From positions 1-17,080 of the forward strand of contig JANBPK010001674.1 in NCBI GenBank assembly GCA_027579435.1: a stretch of 17,080 bases of DNA, written 5' to 3'. The DNA comes from Candolleomyces eurysporus (taxonomy: Eukaryota > Basidiomycota > Agaricomycetes > Agaricales > Psathyrellaceae). Below, in pieces: positions 8,232 through 16,833 of the stretch. The position numbers were made by a program, and so were the translations under genes. How positions within the stretch are numbered: the stretch's first letter is position 1; each line of letters starts with the position of its first letter. The notes beneath the pieces are model-generated. The model was not told the DNA's origin. It was given only the letters and a program-made list of their open reading frames with translations, and searched no databases.

Positions 8232-9627
8232 TGATACGGCAGCTGCCTGCATACCCCTAGAAAAATCGCGAATTAATAGAACTTTTCTTCGGAAGCGCTT
8301 CTGAATTAAAGTACTAAGTAACGATAACGACTTATAGAACTCAGCATGTCTTCTGAACATTGCGAAACCAAGAGTCGAAGCGGTTCTCGGCTTCAGACTT
8401 AGCAGCTCTCAAGGATCTGGCTCAGAACCTAAGTACGACGGTTCGGCAGTGGTGCTTTAAAGTAGGAAGGCCCTGCGAACGTATCCGAAGGGTAACGAAT
8501 CGATTCGGAACCACAACTGCGCGCCCGACCTGGCGAGGTACGGCGTAGGAAGAGAGTCTGCACACTACAAGGGACATTCGCCCTGACATTCGCTAAGTGG
8601 AAGGTGTAACGTCACTCTGTGGCTTCGAGGACGTGATGGAAAATCCGTTAAGTCAATTAAACATGACAGTTACTGGATTCGGAAGTACGAAGCAGCTCGG
8701 TTGAGAACTTCTGAAGAGCCGACTCAAGGTGTGAACTGATGCGGAGTGGAGACCGGACCCTCGGCTGTCTTCAGAACCCGAGATAGATTTCGGTCTTGTG
8801 AACCGATGTTGTTAGCACGGAAAGCATGGAGTGCGGAAGAATGCGGAGTGCCTAGAGTCGGGGCAATGACGTGATAAGGGCTTGGGAGAGGTGCCCAGCC
8901 AACCGGATAGACGGAAGTAGGGTCGGGAGCAAAGGTACTTACCTCCGAACCTATTCCGAACTATCTAAAGCATGTGGAAGTAGTGGAGTGCCGTTTCGGC
9001 AGTGGTTCCGAATGCGTCTAGGAAGGTCGAGACCCAGTTCTGGAGCCTGGATACCCTCATATGATTATTTCTTTTCGGACTGGCTAATTTCATGTGTTTT
9101 TATCTTTGTTTGTTCTGAATGTGTTTGCCAAACTTATTTACAGTATTTAATCTTGGACTCTAAGTACTGAATCTATATAGCGGGTAGCTAGCGTTGTATT
9201 TTGCGTCCGGGTCCGTGTTACCCACCGAATCTACGAGAGCCTTTCTGTTATCTTTTGCGTGTTTAAGTTCAGAAGTCGTTCGGAGGCCGTGTCCTCATCG
9301 CGTTGTCAAAAGTTATATCGTGTCGAGACCGTGTTCTCACTTCTGAAGTCGAATCCGTGTATTGTCGAAGTCTGTTGTCTACGAAGTTTAGCTTCCGAAG
9401 CAATAACATCGAACCTGGTTGAGCCTTAGCTCCCCCCTCGAACTTGCGATTGCAAAGTTTACGTTCCGAAGCCCAAGTCCAGCTTGACTTAGAGCTTTTC
9501 ACTATACCCTTGCCCGCCCTTTATCTTCTGAAGATACTTGGTGTGTTTGTTTTGTGTGTGTGTTGGTGTTAGAGTTAGGATCTTCGTCTTGTTGTGTTTT
9601 GAGCCTTAGAACGCGACCTGCGCATCA
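8232..9627 (+). repeat. Long terminal repeat, 1396 bp
   Basis: The boundaries are inferred. The left end follows the polypurine tract and begins TGAT; the right end is ATCA, five bases before a TGG that fits a primer-binding site. TGAT/ATCA is a 4-bp terminal inverted repeat of the usual retroelement type. The window contains no second LTR to align, so the ends are not confirmed. No gene is supported inside it; the small open frames at 8360 and 8871 have no codon or context support. The LTR is rich in TTCNGAA motifs. Confidence 0.75.
9174..9180 (+). promoter_or_regulatory. Candidate TATA box in the LTR (sense promoter)
   Basis: The sequence is TATATAG. The last ATG before gag ends at 9121, and none follows until 10136. 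Transcription starting a little downstream of this box would therefore give a leader with no upstream AUG at all, which independently supports the promoter position. Confidence 0.5.
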
Positions 9628-9632
9628 TCTAT

Positions 9633-9650
9633 TGGAGCCCACCGCGAGGG
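9633..9650 (+). promoter_or_regulatory. Candidate primer-binding site
   Basis: TGGAGCCCACCGCGAGGG starts 5 bases after the proposed LTR end. TGG pairs with the CCA end of a tRNA, the normal minus-strand primer. The implied tRNA would begin GCCCACC and have U before CCA. I could not match it to a specific tRNA, so self-priming or a partial tRNA fragment remains possible. Confidence 0.45.
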
Positions 9651-10135
9651 GAAGTTTTTAAGAATCAATTAGACTTCGGTTTATTGCTTCAGAAGCTTTC
9701 CTTTGTGGCAACAAGTTTTATTAAGACCTTACTACAAGTTCGCACTTGCGAATTTACAACATTCCGTCTTCAAAAGCTACTACGGCTAAGAAGGCTAAGA
9801 AAGGAAAAGAGAAGAGAGTTGGAAGTTCCTCAGATCGAGAAACACAAGCTTTGAGATCAGAAGAGATCATTTCTGGTTCTGAAGCGGAGACTGTCGGTAC
9901 AACTCAGTCTCTAGGTCGAGTTACTACCAATTCACAACGAGCCGGTTTAAATCCCGGACTTCCTACTGTCTATCGAGACGCGAGAACAAGAGTTCAGAAA
10001 GCAGTCGAAAGAGCTTTCCAAAGTTCATCTGCATACGGAGATTCGCTTGACGAAGTAGAAGAAATCGCAACCGCGCTTCAGAAGTCATTTCGATCCTCCC
10101 CAAGTAGATCACAAAGAAGAAGACGAGTTCAGAAG

Positions 10136-11656
10136 ATGGATCCTAGCATTCTCGACCCCACGGCTACGGAGAATGTGGAAGCTATGCCTTCAGGGCAAAA
10201 CTTCCCTCCGAGTTACGCCAAAAATCGACCGCACTATGAAAAGTCCCAGATTCTGGATTACTTAGCGCAGTGTGAGGAGGTCATGGCCATAAATAAAGTT
10301 GAGACAGACCGGGTTAAGAAGATGATCCTGGTTTACTATCTGTCTTATGCAGAGAAGCAGGTGTGGACTCAGATGAGCAAGTACAAGACCGGAACTTATG
10401 AGGAGTTCAAAGAGCAGGTGTTGAGTTTCCATCCTCAGGCCCTGAAGCAAGCAAAAGGAGATCTAGCAAGATTGAAGCTAGTATGTGCCCCTTACAAGGA
10501 GTTACAACGAAGGGACTATGATGCTTTGATAGAATTCCATTTGCTCTTCAGAAACGAAGCGAAAAAGCTAGGGAAACTTGTCAGCAATCGGGAGCTCGCA
10601 GAGACTTACTTAACTGCACTTCACGAAGCTTTCAGAGAACAAGTTCTCGATGCTATTGCTAGGGACAATGAGGCAACACAAGATCGTCTACTAGTAAGAG
10701 GTGACGAACCTCTGAGCTGGGAGAAATACTTGGATAAGGCAGAAGTGTTAGCTAGCTCCAGGAAGCAGTTTACCGAGGACTTCAACTTTGACAAGGTTGG
10801 GGGTAGCGTTTTACCAAAGCCCTTCTCCTTTGTGAGTCCTACTGGAACTACTCCTCGAGCTTCCGAAGCACCTAAAGCCCAGGAATCGTCTTCGGCACCT
10901 GTAAAACAAGAAGTGAATGAAGATCGATTGTTGCAGCGCTTCCACTCCATGTTGAATGAGAAGTTCAACGAGTATGAGGATAGGAACGAAAGGTTCATGA
11001 GCGACATGAGGAATACGAAGGACAAGATGGAGATAATGCTTAAGAATCCTCATAATTTCATGTTGAATCAGCAGAACCGTCCTTCTCGTCCAATTCCGAA
11101 CCCATCGCAAAGACAACCTGTTTGTTTCTACTGCAACCAACCCGGTCATTACATGGGAACTTGTGTGGCTAGGGAAGCGCATATGAAGGCAGGAAAAATC
11201 CAACAAAGACATGATGGATTATATACAGCAGATGGAAAGCGACTGTTCCAAAATGAGCACGAGAGTATGCGCGAGTATGTGGACAAATATGTGGCGGGGA
11301 CAGTTCAGAACGTTCAGAACGTCTATGACGACGAATATTCGAGGAGTCAGTTCAATTATAACTCTTACGAAGCGGAACCAGTGACTCGAGACGACATCAG
11401 GCAGCTGCAGGCAGCTATTGAGAGTCTGACTCACAGAAATCCGTCGTCAAGGACCCCTTTGCCATCACAGACTCAGCAGTTTGTGCAAAACCAAGAGGAA
11501 TCTGGCCTCAATCAACTCCGAAGGGAACAAGAGCGAATGAGTCGAGTCATGGCGCAGTTGGTGGACTCTTTGGAAGATCTTAAAGGAAGAAACCAGAGTC
11601 AGTTCGTAACTACAAGAGCTACTGGGAATTCTGAAGAGGATTTTCAAGACGACTGA
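10136..11656 (+). CDS. gag: Gag structural protein (506 aa from the first AUG)
   Basis: Forms the virus-like particle and packages element RNA. The first AUG after the promoter is at 10136 in AGAAGATGG context, giving MDPSILDPTATENVEAMPSG. A capsid-like helical region follows (about residues 25-175). A charged linker with QRFHSMLNEKFNEYEDRNERF comes next, then a CCHC zinc knuckle, C-X2-C-X4-H-X4-C, at 11123-11164 (residues 330-343), which is the nucleocapsid RNA-binding motif. The C-terminus is Gln/Glu-rich and coiled-coil-like. The same frame is open upstream to 9725 without any ATG and encodes about 137 further basic, Ser-rich residues, so a longer non-AUG form is possible. The gag stop at 11654-11656 lies inside the start of the protease frame. 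Confidence 0.9.
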   Translation: MDPSILDPTATENVEAMPSGQNFPPSYAKNRPHYEKSQILDYLAQCEEVMAINKVETDRVKKMILVYYLSYAEKQVWTQMSKYKTGTYEEFKEQVLSFHPQALKQAKGDLARLKLVCAPYKELQRRDYDALIEFHLLFRNEAKKLGKLVSNRELAETYLTALHEAFREQVLDAIARDNEATQDRLLVRGDEPLSWEKYLDKAEVLASSRKQFTEDFNFDKVGGSVLPKPFSFVSPTGTTPRASEAPKAQESSSAPVKQEVNEDRLLQRFHSMLNEKFNEYEDRNERFMSDMRNTKDKMEIMLKNPHNFMLNQQNRPSRPIPNPSQRQPVCFYCNQPGHYMGTCVAREAHMKAGKIQQRHDGLYTADGKRLFQNEHESMREYVDKYVAGTVQNVQNVYDDEYSRSQFNYNSYEAEPVTRDDIRQLQAAIESLTHRNPSSRTPLPSQTQQFVQNQEESGLNQLRREQERMSRVMAQLVDSLEDLKGRNQSQFVTTRATGNSEEDFQDD

Positions 11657-12999
11657 GGAAGGATGCTTCTGCCGCGAAGAGGACTTCGGTTGGTCGCGGT
11701 AGAAAAGCTCCGGAGGCCGTTACACGAAAACCCAACCCAGTGACTGTTGATAGCGATGATGAAGAGGAAGAAGAGGTTAGGAAGCCGACCCGAAAAGAGC
11801 CAGTACGATGGGAAACGGTGGAGACTGAGAAAGGAGTTAGATTCAGAGAGCCGGTAGTGGAAGCGCCTAAGGCAAAGATACCCGAACGACCATATGTCAT
11901 GGTGCCGCCCTTGCCAACTAAACCGCTCGCTCCTTTCAGAGAACCCGCTTCAGAAGCAGCTAAGGCCAGAAAGCCAGTTTCTACCCCATTGCCCGTGCTT
12001 GAGAAAATCCAATCATATAAAAATAAGGCGCCGATTGAAGATGAAGAAGCTCTGAGGAGGATAGTAGAAGAGCTTATCAACACTAAATTCACTACAAGCC
12101 TTAAAGACTTGGCTAGTGTCTCTGCTCCAGCTCGGGAGTATCTGAAGAAGATGATCACACGACGAAAGGTGGCCAGAGAGGAAGGGAAGGCTTCAGATTT
12201 GGAGTATCGTCTCATTTCGCTCATGGATATGTTGACTCGGAAGCAAGAGGACAAGGTGGTCCAACTTCTGAACCTACTAGAGGAAGAGGAGATGCGAGTG
12301 GAAGAGTCGGAAGCTACCAGCCCGAATCAACTGGAAGAAGAGTCTTCTGAACCCGTTGTAGTGAGCACCTATGTGCAGTTGGAGGAGTTGCCTCATGCCC
12401 AGATCTTCTGCGCGCAGGATGTGCCAGGAATTCCAGATGGGGCCTTTGTATTGACAGACCCAGTGGAACAGTACCTGAATTCCCTTGCTGAAGGTGAAGA
12501 ACCTCGTCCCATTCTGGTGGCAAGAGAGTCAGTCGCTCTTAGGACTGTATTCCCTACTATTCATAAGTCGGGGAAAGCAGAAGTCCTGCTGGACACTGGC
12601 TCTCAGATCTGTTCTATGGACGCCGATATAGCTAGGAACTTAGGCATTTCCTGGGATCCAGATGTGGTCATACATCTCCAATCAGCTAATAGGACTGTGG
12701 AAAAGACGCTTGGGTTAGCTCGGAACGTCGAGTTTGACTTCGGAGGTGTAATCGCATATATACAACTTCACATAATTCGAAGACCAGCCTATAGTGTGCT
12801 TCTGGGACGACCCTTTGACGTTGCAATGAGTAGTGAAGTCTCGAATCACACTTCGGGAGAACAGAATTTGACTCTGAAGGATCCTAATACCGGAAGGAGG
12901 GTTACTATTCCTACCTTTCCAAAGGGAAAACCGCCTCCGCACATTCAGAAGGAGTTGTGGGATCAAGAAGGTCGAAATTTTCGGAACTCGAGGATTTGA
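11635..12999 (+). CDS. pro: Protease-containing frame between gag and pol
   Basis: Cleaves the Gag and Pol polyproteins. The frame opens after a stop at 11632-11634 and overlaps the gag end by 22 nt in the -1 frame. It has no good AUG near its start, so expression probably depends on frameshifting from gag. The N-terminal part is acidic and Pro/Lys-rich, followed by a helical stretch (EEALRRIVEELINTKF). The aspartic protease motif LLDTGSQI has its catalytic Asp at 12592, with hydrophobic strands and VLLGRPFD downstream, as in retropepsins. The frame ends 112 nt into the overlap with pol. A GTG at 11740 could be called as a start in automatic annotation but has no support as one. Confidence 0.85.
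   Translation, partial: RGFSRRLRKDASAAKRTSVGRGRKAPEAVTRKPNPVTVDSDDEEEEEVRKPTRKEPVRWETVETEKGVRFREPVVEAPKAKIPERPYVMVPPLPTKPLAPFREPASEAAKARKPVSTPLPVLEKIQSYKNKAPIEDEEALRRIVEELINTKFTTSLKDLASVSAPAREYLKKMITRRKVAREEGKASDLEYRLISLMDMLTRKQEDKVVQLLNLLEEEEMRVEESEATSPNQLEEESSEPVVVSTYVQLEELPHAQIFCAQDVPGIPDGAFVLTDPVEQYLNSLAEGEEPRPILVARESVALRTVFPTIHKSGKAEVLLDTGSQICSMDADIARNLGISWDPDVVIHLQSANRTVEKTLGLARNVEFDFGGVIAYIQLHIIRRPAYSVLLGRPFDVAMSSEVSNHTSGEQNLTLKDPNTGRRVTIPTFPKGKPPPHIQKELWDQEGRNFRNSRI
12924..12930 (+). promoter_or_regulatory. -1 ribosomal frameshift site GGGAAAA between protease and pol
   Basis: In the protease frame the bases divide as G GGA AAA, a perfect X XXY YYZ slippery heptamer. Slipping back one base gives GGG AAA ACC and enters the pol frame, which is open from 12888. 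Five bases downstream, TCC (12936), CAC (12940), GTG (12957) and GGA (12960) could pair as a short bulged stem, a plausible but weak stimulatory structure. Confidence 0.65.
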
Positions 13000-15900
13000 T
13001 CCAGAGAGATCAAGGAGAAGTGGGACTCACCCTCGAGTATGATGAAGAATCAGGAGAAATGTACTTCACCCACATGGTTTCGGCAGAAAAAGAAAAATTT
13101 ACAAAAACAGAGTTGCAAGTAGCCTATGTGCAAATGGCGTTGATGGAGCACAAACCCGAGACAGAAGATGAAAAGTTAGCGAGTGCGCGCTTTCAGAATT
13201 TCCTTCAGACGGTTCGCAACCCGGTTCAGAAGGGAAGCGAAGCCAAGGCGACGTTCCAGCAAGAGACAGATGTACCTAGTGCTGTGCCGGAAGGCTCGTC
13301 TCAGGACAAGAAGACGAAAGCCAAGATGCAGGGTGTCTCTACAGGAACTAAATATAAGAAGGTGGCGGATAAAGTCAAACCGGTGCTTGGGAACCTGGAC
13401 GAGAAGTTCAGAATCGTCAGGGAAATCAAAGGGGATCCTTTAGCGGATATGCCGAAGCTTCCTACCCACCCACCTGACTTTGTACCTACTGGTCGCTATA
13501 CTGAAGAAAGGAAGATTGCGATGGACAAGCTGCACAAAGGAACTTTCCTTTGGTCAGAAGAAAGAAAGCTGCTTCATCACTTCGTAGGAGTTCATAACGA
13601 GGCGTTTGCGTGGGACGACACGGAGAGAGGCAGTTTTAAGTCAGAATACTTCCCTCCAATTGTTATCCCTACTGTAGCCCACGTTCCATGGGTTCTGAAG
13701 AATCGTCCTGTGCCTCCTGGACTTTATGACAAGATCTGCAGCTTGATTAAACAGAAGATCGATGCAGGAGTATACGAACCGTCAAATTCATCGTATAGAT
13801 CAAGATGGTTTTGCGTTCTGAAGAAGGATGGAGAAAGTTTGAGGATAGTTCATAGTTTGGAACCGCTGAACAAGGTTACCATTGCGCATTCGGGTGTGCC
13901 CCCTGCTACAGAAGACTTAGCTGCCAAGTTTGCAGGAAGAGCATGTGGAGGTTGCTTAGATTTGTACGTTGGATATGACGAACGACTTCTGGCGCCTGAG
14001 TCTCGGGATTTGACAACTTTTCAGACTCCCTTTGGGGCGATGAGACTTGTAACATTACCAATGGGTTGGACGAATTCAGTACCAATTTTCCATGATGATG
14101 TCACCTACATTCTGCAGGAGGAGATACCTGAAGTGACTTGGCCCTTTGTAGACGATGTGCCAATTGGGGGACCTAGAACAAGGTACCAATCGAAGGATGG
14201 GACGTATGAGACTATACCTGAGAACCCCGGAATACGTAGATTCGTCTGGGAACACTTTCAGAATGTGAACAGAGTGGTTCAGAGGATGAAGTACTGCGGA
14301 GGAACGTTCTCAGGAAAGAAGTCTATTATTTGCGCTGAAGAATTTGTGGTTGTGGGACACTTGTGTACATTTGAAGGGAGGAAGCCTTTGCCTGATCGAG
14401 TTTCGGTGATTGAGCGTTGGGGTCCATGTCATTCGGTTTCCGACNTTCGATCGTTCTTAGGAACTGTTGGGACGTTCAGAATTTTCNTTCAGAACTACGC
14501 TAAGCNAGCTGAACCGATTCAGAAGTTGACTCGTAAAGAGGCACCCTTTAAGTGGGGAGAGGAACAAGATATAGCGATGGAGGATTTGAAGAAGGCAGTT
14601 AGGGAAGCCCCTTGTCTTCGTTCATTAGACTATGACATCGATACCGAAATAAAGTTGTCGGTTGATACATCTTACATAGCTATCGGGTGGTACATAAGTC
14701 AAGAGGATGCAGAGATTGCAAATAAGTGGTGGTATGCCAGATTNGGAAGCACCTTGCTCTCTCCTCGAGAAGCTAGGTACTCTCAACCAAAACGAGAATT
14801 GTTCGGGTTGATGAGAGCTCTGGACGAAAATAAGTACTGGCTGATTGGTTGTAGACGTTTGGTGGTCGAAACCGATGCGCAGTACATCAAGGGCATGCTG
14901 AACCACCCTGAAGAAGGTCCTAATGCTACTATCAATCGCTGGATTGAAGCCATCCTAATGTACCATTTCGAGTTAAGGCATGTTGCTGGCAAGACTTTTG
15001 CAGCAGACGGTCTTTCTAGACGAGTTAAACAACCTGGAGATCCAGATTCGGAACCTTGGGATCATTCTCACGAAGACCATGATGGTCTGAAGGGATATGC
15101 TCAGCCAAATGAGGAGGATCCAGAACCTTTGGACTTTGAGGAATTCAAAAGAGAGATTGACACGAGAGGTGGTTACATGATGGCTGAGGCTGAGCTTTCG
15201 GTGGAGCTTCTGGATGAAAGGATGCGGCTAGAGACCGAGATTGAAGCGCTGACTTTCATGGACAGGCAGGTTCATGGCAGCACTGCAGTTCAGAAGCAAC
15301 TTGTAAACGTGGAAGTGCTTCCGAACTCAGAATTGAAAGATGACCCTGAAGTAGAAATGGAGTATGATGAGGAAAGGAGGACTGATTGGGCGAAGAAGTT
15401 TGATGATCGCCTTCCGAAGATTAAACGATGGTTGCAAGGACCTTTATCTCGACCTGAGGGCATAGACCCAAAGGATTTCGGAAAATGGGTGCGAGAGTGT
15501 AGCCATTTCTTCGAGAAGGACGACAAATTGTATCGTCGACAAGGAAAGTTTCCTCAGATCGTAGTTCAGAAGCAGCACCGAATGTACATGATGCGGGCAG
15601 CACATGATTCCTTGGGACATAGAGGAGCATGGGCAACTACCCAGTTCCTTACCAAGAGGTTCTGGTGGCCTGACCTAGAAGGGGACGTCGCTTGGTACTG
15701 TAAAACTTGCCATGTTTGTCAGTTACGAACCAAGATGCTTCTGAAGATACCCCCAAAGGTTACGGAGACACCGTCCATATTTCAGGTATTGCATGCTGAT
15801 GTTATGCATATGACGCCGGCAAGCAACGGTTGCAAGTACATTGTGCATGGCAGGTGCGCTCTGACGAGTTGGGCAGAGGGAAAACCACTTCGGGAGGATA

Positions 15901-16796
15901 ATGGTGCGTCCATTGGAGCTTGGCTCCTGGATATCATAACTCGGTGGGGTTGTATGCGTGAAATTGTGACTGATAACGGTCCCTCGTTCGAGAAGGCGAC
16001 GGCGTGGCTTCAGAAGAAGTACGGAATCAAGGGAATAAAGATTTCTCCTTATAACTCTCAAGCAAATGGGAGAGTGGAGAGACCACACTATGATATCCGA
16101 GACATGCTGTTCAAAGCCACAGGAGGGAAGACGCATCAGTGGTTCTGGTACTTTCCGCATGTGTTGTGGGCAGACAGAATTACAGCACGAAAACGCTTCG
16201 GAGTTTCACCATTCTTCATTTTAACCGGTGCTGAACCTGTGATTCCATTGGACATACAGGAAGCAACTTGGTTGGTAGAACCACCGAGCGGTCCCTTGAC
16301 TACTGCGGAACTGATCGGTCAGAGAGCAAAGGCACTGGCAAAGCATAGGGATTTAGTCGAAGAGATGCGGAAGCGAGTTGATAAGGAGAAGAGAGAAAGG
16401 GTCGCGAAATATGAGGAGGATAATGCTGCGACCATTAAGGACTATCGCTTCCGAAGAGGGGATTTGGTCCTGATGAGAAATACAGCTATCGAGAAAAGCC
16501 TGAATAAGAAGATGAAGTCGAGGTATCTTGGTCCTCTAGTTGTGGTGTCAAGAAATAAAGGAGGAGCATATATTCTGGCAGAATTGGACGGCACGGTGCT
16601 TCAGTGGCCGGCTGCTGCGTTCAGAGTTATCCCCTACCACGCTAGAAAGAAGATAGACCTCCCACCCAACATCCACGAATTCGTTGACATCTCATCCAAA
16701 GCTTTAGGCGAAATGAGGGAGTCTTCGGAAGATAGGAATATTCAGGATATTGCGTTCCGAGGCATGCCTGACACGTCTAGAATTACGAGTGATTAG
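12930..16796 (+). CDS. pol: Pol: reverse transcriptase, RNase H, integrase (about 1288 aa after the frameshift)
   Basis: Replicates and integrates the element. The start is set from the slippery site, because the frame has no suitable AUG before 12957. The N-terminal 170 residues are a charged linker (EEVGL... to KPVLGNLDEKF) not present in copy 1 of the window. RT motifs follow, with FVDD at 14145-14156. RNase H ends in HVAGKTFAADGLSRR. The integrase H-X4-H-X29-C-X2-C finger is at 15603-15719, with the triad Asp 15798, Asp 15972 and Glu 16077. The GPF/Y-like KMKSRYLGPLVVVSR comes near the end, and there is no chromodomain. Four N bases fall in the RT/RNase H part and replace single bases without shifting the frame. 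The frame is otherwise intact. Confidence 0.93.
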   Translation, partial: TASAHSEGVVGSRRSKFSELEDLIQRDQGEVGLTLEYDEESGEMYFTHMVSAEKEKFTKTELQVAYVQMALMEHKPETEDEKLASARFQNFLQTVRNPVQKGSEAKATFQQETDVPSAVPEGSSQDKKTKAKMQGVSTGTKYKKVADKVKPVLGNLDEKFRIVREIKGDPLADMPKLPTHPPDFVPTGRYTEERKIAMDKLHKGTFLWSEERKLLHHFVGVHNEAFAWDDTERGSFKSEYFPPIVIPTVAHVPWVLKNRPVPPGLYDKICSLIKQKIDAGVYEPSNSSYRSRWFCVLKKDGESLRIVHSLEPLNKVTIAHSGVPPATEDLAAKFAGRACGGCLDLYVGYDERLLAPESRDLTTFQTPFGAMRLVTLPMGWTNSVPIFHDDVTYILQEEIPEVTWPFVDDVPIGGPRTRYQSKDGTYETIPENPGIRRFVWEHFQNVNRVVQRMKYCGGTFSGKKSIICAEEFVVVGHLCTFEGRKPLPDRVSVIERWGPCHSVSDXRSFLGTVGTFRIFXQNYAKXAEPIQKLTRKEAPFKWGEEQDIAMEDLKKAVREAPCLRSLDYDIDTEIKLSVDTSYIAIGWYISQEDAEIANKWWYARXGSTLLSPREARYSQPKRELFGLMRALDENKYWLIGCRRLVVETDAQYIKGMLNHPEEGPNATINRWIEAILMYHFELRHVAGKTFAADGLSRRVKQPGDPDSEPWDHSHEDHDGLKGYAQPNEEDPEPLDFEEFKREIDTRGGYMMAEAELSVELLDERMRLETEIEALTFMDRQVHGSTAVQKQLVNVEVLPNSELKDDPEVEMEYDEERRTDWAKKFDDRLPKIKRWLQGPLSRPEGIDPKDFGKWVRECSHFFEKDDKLYRRQGKFPQIVVQKQHRMYMMRAAHDSLGHRGAWATTQFLTKRFWWPDLEGDVAWYCKTCHVCQLRTKMLLKIPPKVTETPSIFQVLHADVMHMTPASNGCKYIVHGRCALTSWAEGKPLREDNGASIGAWLLDIITRWGCMREIVTDNGPSFEKATAWLQKKYGIKGIKISPYNSQANGRVERPHYDIRDMLFKATGGKTHQWFWYFPHVLWADRITARKRFGVSPFFILTGAEPVIPLDIQEATWLVEPPSGPLTTAELIGQRAKALAKHRDLVEEMRKRVDKEKRERVAKYEEDNAATIKDYRFRRGDLVLMRNTAIEKSLNKKMKSRYLGPLVVVSRNKGGAYILAELDGTVLQWPAAAFRVIPYHARKKIDLPPNIHEFVDISSKALGEMRESSEDRNIQDIAFRGMPDTSRITSD

Positions 16797-16833
16797 GAAT
16801 TGCTGGGGACAGCAAATTTTAAGTCGGGGGGAG
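16791..16833 (+). promoter_or_regulatory. Hairpin plus polypurine tract just after pol, second copy
   Basis: TTGCTG/CAGCAA stem with GGGA loop at 16800-16815, then aagtcggggggag at 16821-16833. It matches the module at 3368-3413; the base after the purine run differs (aagttgg against gagttgg). Confidence 0.6.

Larger units (their letters stand above)
1..9627 (+). mobile_element. 3' part of a Ty3/gypsy LTR retrotransposon (pol end, antisense cargo, LTR)
   Basis: This stretch reads as the downstream part of one element copy: the Pol C-terminal two thirds, an untranslated tail, a block of minus-strand genes, a polypurine tract and an LTR. The left end is cut by the window edge. The LTR at 8232-9627 is also the 5' LTR of the copy that follows, so this copy and the next share it. 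That is seen directly. Whether it reflects a true tandem arrangement or an assembly merge of two LTRs cannot be decided here. Confidence 0.8.
9122..10135 (+). promoter_or_regulatory. AUG-free leader upstream of gag
   Basis: No ATG occurs in any of the three forward frames across these 1014 bases, where about 16 would be expected by chance. The region spans the end of the LTR, the primer-binding site and the 5' part of the gag reading frame. It fits a scanning leader cleared of upstream AUGs, with translation starting at 10136. Confidence 0.7.

Noticed and set aside
8360..9502. Small open frames inside the LTR
   Set aside because: They are short, have no start context or recognisable product, and are overlapped by promoter and leader signals.
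11740..12999. Protease gene starting at GTG 11740
   Set aside because: GTG is not a normal eukaryotic start here, and the frame is open back to 11635 into the gag overlap, which fits frameshift expression better.
12957..16796. Pol starting independently at GTG 12957
   Set aside because: The frame is open from 12888 and a perfect slippery heptamer at 12924-12930 leads into it; no AUG lies near.
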